21,846 nucleotides of DNA from Lingula anatina (taxonomy: Eukaryota; Brachiopoda; Lingulata; Lingulida; Lingulidae), in assembly GCF_001039355.2 (NCBI RefSeq), contig NW_019775501.1, forward strand, positions 236,892 through 258,737, given 5' to 3'. The notes beneath the pieces were generated by a model that saw nothing but the letters and a program-made list of their open reading frames with translations, made no database searches and was not told the origin of the DNA. Position numbers and translations under genes: made by a program. This document shows, piece after piece, positions 1 to 11,500 of this stretch (position 1 is its first letter; the number at the start of each line of letters is the position of its first letter).

Positions 1-76
1 CTGATAATATGAATGCAAGTCTTATTATAAAAGAATACAAATTACAGTGCATTCTCTTGTTTGCTTTATTTTACAG

Positions 77-121
77 AGCGACCAAAGATCTATGACTAGT
101 GGAGATGAACTTTCTGCAGCT
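77..121 (+). CDS. AKAP9: exon 1 of window (15 codons)
   Basis: Small exon between a good acceptor (pyrimidine-rich tract, TTACAG ending at 76) and a consensus donor GTAAGT at 122. It reads SDQRSMTSGDELSAA, hydrophilic and Ser-rich, probably a linker before the first coiled coil. It is 45 nt and phase 0 at both ends, so it joins exon 2 in frame. Short length makes it the least certain exon. The true start codon lies upstream of the window. Confidence 0.62.
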
Positions 122-2541
122 GTAAGTGACAAGCCATTTTGTTTTCATTAGTGTTCTTCTTTCGTAAGACAGTGGCAGCTAATTAGAAAGATAGGTATAT
201 TCTTATTTCAGTCAATTTTCATTATATCTTCTAGTCCCAAAGCAAACCCTTATACACATCATTTTAAGGCTCATACCCCATGAAACTAACATTCTAGCTA
301 AATTGATACAACTCTGAGGGGACTCTTGCTGAATGCAATCAGATAAACTGATTAATACGTCTCCTGTTGGTGTTCATTGGAATACAGAAAAGTTGCTGAT
401 TATTCGAGTACTTTGGAAACGAGGCATGCTAACCTGTTAAACTGATTACATTCAGCAGAAGGCCCTGTTGAGTTGGATCTTCCTAGACTGATGTTGTCTA
501 TGGGAATAGAATACAATAGATTCAATGGGAATGAGACCTTAGAATCAGCTATTGAGATGTTGAGTAGAATAAGAAATTGCTTTAGACTGGGTTCCTATGC
601 CTAGATCGTTCCATCTGGATTGGTCTGACTCCCTGGGGAGTCTCACTAAATTGCTATCAACTCAGCAGCTAGGTGGTAAAGATAATTAACGGTTTTGCTA
701 GGCTTTACAGACGTTTAAGCTGGTTAAGTAGATAGCAATTTAGTGAGACTCCCCAGGGAGATAGATCGATCCAAATATCTGTGGGAATGGTCCCTTACTC
801 TTGATAGAAAATTACATTTGTTGCAAAAATACTTTTTAGAATGCTTTTAATGCATTTCAAAAAAAAAGTTACAAAATCTAATTATTTTTCACTCAAGGAT
901 GATGAAGTAGGGAGGGAATTTGAGGCTCAAGCTTCTGAACTGAGAAATGCTGCACTGCGGATAACAGAATTAGAAGAGACAGTTCTGGGGAAACAGCTAG
1001 CCATAGACAGCTTGACCAAAGAAAACGAAGCACTGAAAGCGCAGGTAATTTTTTTTATTCATGATATTATATTTGTTGTATTTCATGTAGTATATGGAGT
1101 TATTCTTACATTTTGTTATATTGCTGTTAAGTGCTGAAAGATTTGAAAAAAAAATCAGTTGTCATGATTATAAACCAACCTGTGTGATTTACTATGTTCT
1201 GGCATGTGAGGCATGTTTTCATCAGTTTTAAGTTAGACAAAGAATAGACAAGTGATTTTAACAGACTTCCAGACTTTTCAACATAGCCATGTGCTGTGTA
1301 AGTCATTATAATGCAGGGTGGGAAGGGAGAGTGGGTATGGAGCCTTTTCTCATGAAATCAATAGTCTGTCTAATTGCATGTCACTGACAGCTGTGACAAT
1401 TCTTGAAGAAGTCTGTGAAAGATAGATGTACATAAAAGCTCAAACCACACTCACAGTAGTATCCAGCTTTTGATTTTATTTTTCATTCTGTAAATCTTTA
1501 GCATGTAGTATGTTATCTCAGTTTGACCTGATGTGAACTTGCCTGTACTCTCTTCCACAGGTTCCAGAAGCTGCAGGTGCTTCAGCAGGTGCCAAAGAAG
1601 ATGAATACAAGATAACAGTAGAGCAGTACAATCACAGGGTATGATTTCTGGCATATAAAACTTAACACATACCATGAAATAATTAAAAGAGAAATTGAGT
1701 AGTTATATTTATTTGTCCATTTCAATACCTCTTTAGCTCAAAAGTTGTGTAATTTACCTTATGTCTTTGAGCAGTACAATCACAGGGTATGGTTCCTTAT
1801 GACACTCATGTTGGCATATAAAACTTAACACACACCATTAAACAATTGAATTTGGACAAAGAGAATTTGAGTGGTGATAAAAATAATTTTACTTAATATC
1901 TTTGAGCAGTACATGGTTTGATAACTTGGGATATTGCTGTTTCAACCAAATTAAAAAATATGTACTCTATAAAATGTCATCACGATTAAGCAATTGATTT
2001 GTTCTTAAAATAAATTGTGACAATGCAAGAAACTGATTAAAAATATCGAGTAACATTCTGAAAGTCTGATACATTTTTTTTTGTGACTAGATGCAAGAGT
2101 TCCAGGCAGCAATAGCTCACAGAGACGAGCTGATCTCTAAGCTTCACACAACTCTGCAGGCCAAGTCCCAGCAAGAGCAAGACTCGTCCCAAGGAGATTA
2201 CTCCAACGAGACGTCCCAGTTAGCCAACCAAGTTCACGCACTTCAGAAACAACTTCAGGAGGTAATTTTTTTTGAATGATTAACAATATTTTGATAACTT
2301 TCTTTTGCTATTGATTTTGAAAAGTATGCTGACAGTGAAACTGTCCTTATTTTTATTTTTATTATTTATTTTTTTCTGGTGTTCATGTGTTGAAGTATCC
2401 AGGATAGAAATTCTAAAGTAGGTAGTTCAGATTCTGCGAGTGTTGGCTTAGTAGCACTTTTACTAGATGTTTGAAGTTAGTAACACTGCGTTACGCTTTT
2501 GCTTTAATATATAAAATTTTCAAGAGGCAAGGTTCTTATTT

Positions 2542-2589
<48 letters not shown>

Positions 2590-5500
2590 GTAGAAGCAAT
2601 TTAATAAAAGCCTTACCTTTTGGAAAATTCCTGCTTTTCCCACATTTGTTGTGATACACGTTGTCCTCTTTTCATAATGGTAGTCAAAGGACTGACCCAT
2701 GCTGATCTTTGTACATGTAGTGTTATTTCATATACTTTGTATTGAAGAGATTTAGCACCCTGGCATGTGTATTAAGCACTTGGATGTTCTCTGAACACAA
2801 GCAGTGAAAATATCCCCCTACATGTTCTTTCTGTAGCTTGACCTTTGATTTGTGTTTGTCTCCTGTTTTCTCAGGCTGATGAAGCCCTGAGGAATCAAAA
2901 AGGAGGATTTGAGCTCTCGTCCCAGGCATTACAGGAGGCTAAGAATCAGGTTCTGACTCTGCAGAAGGCGTTAAAAGAGAAGGAAGACGCCCTGTCGGAG
3001 CTATCTCAAAAGTTTTCTGAAGCCTCACAGGAGAATCTGACGTTGGGAGAGCAGGTGGAGGCTTTAAAGAAGAAAGAGAAGGATTCCAATGCTGTGGTGC
3101 GTCAGTTGATGACTGACGTCGAAGATATGCAGAAACAGGGCAAACGGTCAAGCAGTCGGCCAGACAGTCCCAGCATCTCTCAGACTGACCTCCAGCAGAA
3201 AATGGCTGAGATGGAGGAACAGCACGGGATGCAGATTACTCAGATTAAGGAGCAGTTGAGAGAACAACAGCGGGAGGAAAATGAGAAACTGAATCAGGAA
3301 CTAAAGCAGCTGACTGAGCAGAACGAAACTCTAACGAAGCAGGCATCTGAGTGGCAGACTTGGTACCACAGCGTAGTGGAGCAGCTTGGCCATATACAGG
3401 AATATCCGAAACGGCTGAAATTATTGGAGGAGGAAAATTTGTCCTACAAGGCACAGGTTGACGAAGCCAACACAAAGCTTAAGGAGGCTTTGAAAGTTAG
3501 GGAAGATCTGAGCTGCAAGTTGCAAGAGTCAGAAAAAACTATAGAGAATCTATCGAAAACCCTGGAAAATGCAGGGACCCAAGTGGCAGAATACGAGCAT
3601 AGACTTAAAGAGCAGGATGCAGAGATTCAAAATCTTCACGTAAACCACAAGCAAACAGTAGAGGAACTGAGGCATCGGCTTGCTCAAACTGAACAGGAAT
3701 TCAAACAAAACAAGGATATATATGAAAGTGAAATGCAGCAAATGAAACAAAGACTTTTGGAGCAAGAAAACCATCAGAAAGCTGGCATTGAAGCAAGAAT
3801 TGTTAACAGTGTGGACACTTCTAAAGTTGAAGCATCTCTGTATGGTGGTGATGTTGAAAAAGAGTTGCAGAGTAAAATACAGGCTCTTACTGAGGACTTT
3901 GAGGCAAAGTTGCGTAGACAAGAGCAAAATCTAAATGAGGTTCATGAGATACACCTAGAAAGAGCTCGGGTCGAATGGGAGTATGACAACAAGAAGGAAA
4001 AAGAACAGTTCATGAAAGACCAGGAAATTCTTCTCAAACAGAAAATAGATGGCATTCGATCTGAAAGTGAGCGCAGGTAAGTCAGTTAAGCAAGAAAAAG
4101 ATTGCTTGGTAATTGGAATGATCCCAAAAGAAACAGCTCATAAGTTAAAAATTTTTTTTCTCCCTTTCAGAAAACTATATGTAATGATTTTAAGACTGTA
4201 AACAAACCTTTAAAACAAGGATGACATTACCATTACTGCCAAAAATACCTCCAAGTTCAAAATAAATTTTACATTTCCAGTCATTTTGGTAAAAAGAGGG
4301 TATCAAAGATTATTCATTTGCCTGACTGTAACCAAACAACAAATATAGCTAAGGATATAAAGACTTTGAACAAATATTTTAAACAAAGGTGATGGTCCCA
4401 TTACTGCTAAAAATACCCATTTACTCTTAATGATAAATAAGATAATACTAGTATGTACTTTCTTACAGCCAGGCAAGAATAGTTTTAGGCTTGAGTTTTT
4501 CTGCGGAATTGCAGAATTATGAATTTTTTACTTGACATTCAAGCATAGAAAACCCAAAAAATTTAGGTTACGAGTTTGATCACATGATAAATGTTCAGAG
4601 TTTTTTTTAAATATATATAAACATGACTCGTGTCTGGAGCTTACTTGGCGTGGTCTGTATTCCAGATTTGTCCAAGAGCTACAGAAGGCTCGCCTGGAGC
4701 TGGAGCGGGTTCAGACGGAGAAGCTGGAGCAGCAGCGACTGGCGTATCTCCAGCAGCAGTTGCACCAGACCACAGCAGGCTCATGTGAAGTGGACCACCA
4801 TGAGTTGGCCAAAGTGGTGGACAGGCTGCAGAAAGAAAATAGGGTAAGTGGTAGAGTTTTATGGTGGTGAGTGGCAAAAGATTTTTAAAATATTAATAAC
4901 GTTAGTTTTTAGGTGAGGTTGAGATTGCCAAAGTGGTAGACAGGCTAAATTAAGAAATTGGGTAAATGCTACAGTTTAATGGTAGTTAGTGGCAAAAATG
5001 AGAAAAAAAAACAATTTGATGTTCTGTTTCAAAAAAGAAAAAAAAAAAAGGACTTCAGTTTTTAAGTGGTAGGCAGGCTACAGAAAGAAAACTAGGTGTT
5101 TGCCAGAGTGAAAACTCTACTCTGGGATAGCGCTAACACTTGCCAATTTAGCCAAATGCTAAAACTGACTGAAATTGGCTAAACAAAATGGGGTTGATAT
5201 GACTTATTTTAGTCAAATTTAAACCATTTGGACAAAAAAGCAATGAAAAAGTGATAATTTGGCTAAACAAAAAAAATTGTGTGCGCCACCCCAGGTACTC
5301 TGTTTTAGGGTGCTGAATGGCAGAATGGGATACATTTGGGGCCTGTTTTAGATTTTAGGAAGTTTGTTAAACTTGGATAGCTTACTATGTGCAGATAACT
5401 TTTTGCTATTATCTTAAGAGTTCAATTTTACCATTAAAAAAAAGAAAAAAAAATGGTCTGCAAGAATTGTGGTAGCTACCCGTTGCACCATCTGCTTGGA

Positions 5501-8500
5501 GTTTTGAGGAATTTAAAATGCAGACATTTATATTCTTTTGTGTGACTTTTGTTTAGAATGATTTAGTTCAATTTGATAAGGGAAAATACACCCTATGAAA
5601 TATGAACAGCCTAGATTTGCTCAGAAAAGAATTTTTTCAATTTTATGGTTTTACTTAACGTTAGGACTTGGCCGAGGCACGAGACGCTCTGCTAAGACAA
5701 GTAGACGAGGTCCACCACATACAGGAAGACCTGCAGGAAGAGGTGCTCACTTTATCCCAGCAGAGTCAGCATCTAGGGGAAGAGAATATGCAGGTATGTG
5801 GATAAAATGATGAAATTGTTCTAAAATCTTTACTGGGGTCATATTGGCATGCATGGACTTTGGCAGTAGAAAATTGCCAATTTTTTTGGTAATTATTTGT
5901 TTTATTTTGCTGAAATTAAAATGTGCCAATGTGACCCTAGCGCCATCTGTTGTGAAGTTTACTCGGTGTACTTAAAAGTTCCGTGTTGTATACCAGCAAA
6001 GGAAACAGAATTAAGCTGGAGAGGTAAAACCCAGATAACAATAGGGTTGTGAACATGCCTGTTTTCCATTCAAAATAATGCTAGGTAAAGAACAGTTCAA
6101 AGCAAATTGCTATTTCATCAAAAATATTTTACTTTTATTATTATTATCAATCAATCAGTAATCAAATATGTCAATCATGAGCTGTGGTGTAAAATTTCCA
6201 TTCTTCAGTTAAAAAAAAGAAAAAAAATCGCACCTGCCTTGTAGCCGTTTTTGAAATAGTTGACCTGACTTGGTCATGGTAAAATAAGTCCACTTGAAAA
6301 CCACCAGATGGCAGCATTATGGTCATGTGACCCACTAGGGTCGGAAACTGGTCACATCAGGAGAAATGACCATCTTGAGTACAGTGACAAGGAGAGATTT
6401 ATGATGGACAAAGTGCAAGCTAGACTCCTGGGCAAATATCATGCCACAAGGAGATGGGGTCAGGGAGAAAGTGTTTTGGAAGACTTTCCCATATTTTTGG
6501 CATAACTTTGCTTTTCAATCCCGTACTAAAATGTACTCTGAATCAGACATTTAATATTGAATAGGAATTAAAAAAAACTGATGGATTCAAGACATGTGTC
6601 TACTGGAGTTTTAAGTATTATTGATATGTCATATCAGAACAGGGTTTGACCGAAGGATTGATGGCCCACAGGTGAAACAGTTAAGTTAAAGGGGTGGGGG
6701 GTATATGGACCAGTACAGCCTGTGCCCTCACCAAATTTATGTTAGCTACTCCTGCATTTATAACATGATAAAATGAAAAAATTCAATTTTCAGCTCACAT
6801 TGACCATTTCTTTTCAACATTTTAAGATCATTTAATGATTTTTTTTCCTACCTTTTTGATGTACCTGTCTCTTAATTTGTCCACTTTCCTCAACAACATT
6901 TTTTTGAAGTGTTTATTTATTTATTTGTTTTTGTTTTTGGCATGTGCTCTTGCCATTTTGCATGCAAGATATTATGCATGAAAGTGTATTATAATTGCTT
7001 TTTTCAAAAGTATGAAATGGAATTTAACAGGTTATATGCTTCAGTTTTATGGGAGTATTTTTACCACCTTATTGTAATTGAAAGCTTTTGCATGGTTTCA
7101 GTCCATTTTTACTTGTATCATGAAATAACCTGTTACTTTTTTATATATAACCAAAGTGTTTATCTTTCACATGCATCTTCACGTTTTTTTGAGGGGCTAT
7201 TCAGTATAACAAGAATATGTCATAATACTTTAGTTTCAGTGGCAGAAAGTGAAATAGATGTGGCAGGGGTGCAAAAAGAAATAATACACTTAGTCTCTAG
7301 ATTCTAGTTTTCTTGTGATTGACCTTTTCTACCTTTTCTTTTCAGTTTTGGTGTTGGTTATGTGTAAGACTGTACTTTGTGTTCTTCCAGCTGTCTCAAG
7401 AAATAGAGCGCTTTGGCATAGAAGCAAGCGTAGAGTCTGCCTCGGAACATGGCGTGGAAGAATGGCGGGTAAAATATAACTCCCTTATTGAAGAAAATGC
7501 TTATCTGCGTGCAAACCTGCAGAGGCAGGCCTCAAGAGACAGTAATGGTGACGACGGGCATGACTTGATCGATTTGAAAGTGAAATACGAAGCCTTGTTG
7601 TTGGAAAAGGAGAAACTTCAACAACGTTTACAAGTTCAAGGTCATTCCAGGTCAAGGTCAGGTAGCCCTGCAAGCGTTGGTTCCCACAGTGAGGCTGTTG
7701 CAGCAGACTGGAATCATCGCTATGAAGAACTGCAACACCAGATGGAGCTGCAGTCACAGGAGTGGGAGACGCGGTGCCAACAGCTGCAAGAGGAGAACCA
7801 GGCCCTGGCAACCGAGATAGAAGTGCAGAAAAACACTTACACTTTTGCTGAGAAGAACTTTGAGGACAATTACTCCAGACTGGAGGAGGAGAATAACCGT
7901 CTGCATCAAAGATGTCGAGAGTTAGATGAGCGCATGGCTGGTGATGTCGGTTATGGTGGCTTTGCCGAGGAGGACGGCTTGCAGGGTGAATTGGAAGTAC
8001 TGCGAAAACAGAATGTTCATCTGGAAGAGAGCATCATGAATCTTAGAAACACACTTGACCAAGAAAAGTGTGACATGGAACAGGAACTACTGACTGCAAA
8101 TATGAAATATGAGAACATGGCGCTGGAGAATGAGAGCCTTAAACAGGAAGTGAATAGCTTAAGAACTACCAGCGGGTCTGTCGATGAGATCTCATCTTTA
8201 CAGAAGTACATCATGGACTTGGAAAATAGGCTTTTGCTGGCCGAAAGAGAGAAATTGGACATAGAATCGCATCAACAAAGCCAGTTGACAATTCAAGAAA
8301 CAGCTAGCAGTAGAGTAGATGCTGCTGCTGTGTTGCAGGATGAAAAGATGCAGTACGAGGCCAGGGTGAGGGAATTGACTGCTAACTGTGAGCATTACAA
8401 GTCCAAGGTGGACGAGTTAGAAGACGAAGTGCTCGCCTCTAACATAAAATGTGATGAGTTGATCAGAGAACTGCAGGACGCCAAGGAACAAATAGAGTCA

Positions 8501-11500
8501 GTGCAGGGCGTAGATGTTTCTTTGAGAAATGAAATGGCTGAGATGCAAGAGAAATTGCTGCAAGTTTCGGAAAAATTGGAAGCCACTGAGAAGGATCTGC
8601 AAGAAGAAAGGAACAAATATCAACAACTTGAAGAGGAACACCGGAAAAAACAAACGGAAAACAATGCAATGGAGTCTGCTAACATTTCACAACAATTAGC
8701 AGAATTGAGACAAATTAATTTGAAACTAGAGAAGGAAAAGGAAGAGTTGGCAACTAAATTGAACCAAGAGGCTAAAACTGTGGCTATGTTGCGGGAGCAG
8801 CTCTCCACTGCAGATTCTGTTTCAGCAGAAGTCCAGAGCGTATTTGGGCAGCAGTTGTCTGAATTGCAGTCGCAGAAAGACGAACTTTCACGTAAATTGG
8901 AGGAACATAAGCTTAGAGACCAAAGAATGACAGAAATAATTAAGGAAAGGGATGCACTTGAGCAAAACTTGCAGCAAGAGAAGCATGCTCTGGCTTTGAA
9001 ATTGCAGGAAAAAGAGAACTTAGAGATTGAACTTTTAAGGGAAAAGACGCATCTTGAGCAAAAGATCAGAGAGCAGCAACGTTTGGAAGAATTCATAGAC
9101 GAAAAAGATCTCTCAGAAAGAGAGCTTCTGGAGCAGAAGCAACTTCTAGAGGGAGACTTGGTCAGATTAGAGCAGGAACTGAAAGAAAAGGAAAAACTCC
9201 TGGCAAATGAGAAAGCTCAGCTATTGAAGGAAATCCAACTTAAAGATGACACAGTCCAAAAATGGGAGTCAAAATATCACGAGTTAGAAAAGGTGACAGT
9301 CGCTAATGAGAAGGTTCTCAAATCTAATTTTTCTCAAGAGTTGAAAGCAGTTCAGAGCGACCTGGAGGAGAAAAATCTGAAGACTCTGCAGGCGGTGAAG
9401 TTACAAGTCGAGATGGAATACAGGGAGGCCATGACAAGGCTGCGACAAGAACTCGCTGAGGACGCCGCGGCAAGAGAAGCCAAGCTGCTGCAAGAACATG
9501 TGGCTAAGCTGTCCTCCGTTGAAACAAAGCATAGCAAAAAGGTGCGATGGTATAATCTGTAGTTTTTTTAAATAGGATTATCTTTGAAATTTATATAATC
9601 ATCTTGGTTGGAATTTTGTTTTGAATATATGAGAAATACTCATGTGGTTTTGTGTATAGACATGTTCACACACGAACTAACTTAACTCGAAAATAGACCA
9701 ACTGATGTCACTGGATAACCAGATTACACAGTGTCTCACTCTTTGTGCTTCGTAAATATGTTGTTAAACAATCCTGCTGTATGATGATGTCAGCTAGTCT
9801 GTTTCTGGTCAATGTTAGTCTCGATGTGAACATGTTTTGTGTTGGAACAAAGGGGAAGATATCTTCACATTTAACATTGCTTGGTGGTGGTGGTGTTGGC
9901 TCACCCTAGCATACAGAATTTCAGCAACTGCTAGATATTGTGTCATTTGGCTGGAAAATGTAAAAATGTTTCTTTTTGACCAATTGGAAACTTTTCGGCT
10001 TAATGAATTTTGGCTTGGACATGTTGCTGGAAGAAAATTGTGGAAGAGTAAGTTAAGATGGTTTAAGAAGTTATTACTGTGACTAGGCTGCCACTTGTAT
10101 TACTAACTATGCTTAGGGTGTGAATGGCGCATTTTCACTCAAGTTGTGATGGCTTAACTTAAAAAGTGCTGTCTCAGCAGACCAAGTTATAAAGCTTTCT
10201 AATAATAGGAAACTTGATTAACAGCATGCATCTTGCCTCAGTGTAAATTGTCCAAAGATAGCCTTAAATGTATTGCGTCATTTGAGACTTGAAAAATTTC
10301 TTAGAATTTGTGCGAGATGAGATCAAATTTTTATTAATAAAGGTGAAACAATACAAAATTGACACAAAAAATTAGTTTATTTCTGCAATTGTGCAATAGA
10401 CTATAATTTGGCAGAAAGCAGCCAGAAGAAAAACATCTTCGGATAATTTTTGTCAACGTAGTCTGCCATTATTTTTGATCCCCCTTTTCTAAGTTATTTG
10501 AAATATCTGAAGTCGTATAAAATCTGTGAAGTTTTGATAGTTTGAGCTATCTAGGATTCTCTCCATTATAATGATGGGTGGTGAGACAGCAGAGGGACTA
10601 GATAGCACATATTATGTTAAGTCATCACAATTTGCGTGAAATGCAACCGTAAACTTGTTAAGAACTGGGCAAACTCAAAACTGGTCAAGGTCTCACTGAT
10701 GTCACCGGAGAGACAGGTCATATACCGTCCCCAAAATCTCCCTTTTCATGATGTGCCTTAGAATTAAAGAAAAAAGGTTTTGACCGATATTTGTTATTGA
10801 TTTGGGTGAATATTAGACCAGGTTTGCCCTTATACTTTTTTTTTATAGTTCATAATGTATATTTTTTTCTGTTTAAAGTTTTCATAAATATTGAGATTTA
10901 TCTTTATGAAGACAATTTATATAATGAAAATATGTTGAAAGATCTGAATTGTTTTGAGATTTTAGTGTCAAATATTTCAAGTGTCATATTAGAGATGATG
11001 TAGTTTAGAAAAATGTTTCAAAGTATGATATTGTGAAAAGCCTGTTTTATTTAACCATCAATATTATATGTCCTATGAGTATTAAAACCATATGATAGTG
11101 TTAAAGCTAGCATAAGAGATAAATAAAGCATTAGTCATTGTCTTTTCAAAGCATACAGTTCAGTAGATTTTAGCATTGTACTTCAGGAAGTGAATAGAAA
11201 TATGTCTATTTTAGGAATTTCACATTTATGTTTTAACACATAATTATGTGTCATTGATTTGGAATCCCATGTAACATTTTATTTATACAGTGATTGGGGG
11301 TAAAATTTGAAATGATCTCGATTTTCTATTGATGTTTAGTATAATTCCCCAATATCACCAGCCTGAAATCAAATAGAAACCGTGGTCTCTGTATAATAAC
11401 ATTTTGATATGCTGTGGCCTATGGTTTCTGTATGTAAATATCAAAGAAGACAGCAAAATAGTTAAGTGCAGGTCTGGGTCATTAAAAGTGGTAGATGTTT

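Larger units (their letters stand above)
4844..5664 (+). other. intron 6 (821 bp) with decayed exon-6 copies and a MITE
   Basis: Holds two decayed copies of the exon-6 end (4921-5000 and 5064-5101), a 173-bp inverted-repeat transposon (5122-5294), A-rich runs near 5007-5049 and 5436-5453, and acceptor TTAACGTTAG. Confidence 0.88.
5794..7390 (+). other. intron 7 (1597 bp)
   Basis: Noncoding despite an ORF at 6909-7307, which is AT-rich with non-family composition. Contains a small fold-back (5835-5938), two divergently oriented CTCF-like motifs (5939-5953 and 6301-6315), a T-rich tract around 6901-6940, and acceptor TTTGTGTTCTTCCAG. Confidence 0.82.

Noticed and set aside
2845-2874. ATG upstream of exon 5 as an alternative start
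   Set aside because: It lies before a strong acceptor (TTTTCTCAG); exon 4 joins exon 5 in frame and matches human AKAP9 across the junction.
3550-3927. Long antisense open frames over exons 5, 8 and 15
   Set aside because: Shadows of Glu/Lys/Gln-rich sense coding, which yields Ser/Phe/Leu-rich antisense frames free of stops.
6909-7307. 132-codon open frame in intron 7, hydrophobic and Phe/Tyr/Cys-rich
   Set aside because: T-rich intron sequence; composition unlike the gene, no splice or promoter support, and no recognisable domain.
7319-7390. N-terminal extension of exon 8 from the ATG at 7319
   Set aside because: The extension is a hydrophobic translation of the pyrimidine tract before acceptor TTCTTCCAG.
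10546-10606. Hairpin considered as a microRNA precursor
   Set aside because: Only 9 bp pair perfectly and the rest is mismatched; too weak for a Drosha-type stem.
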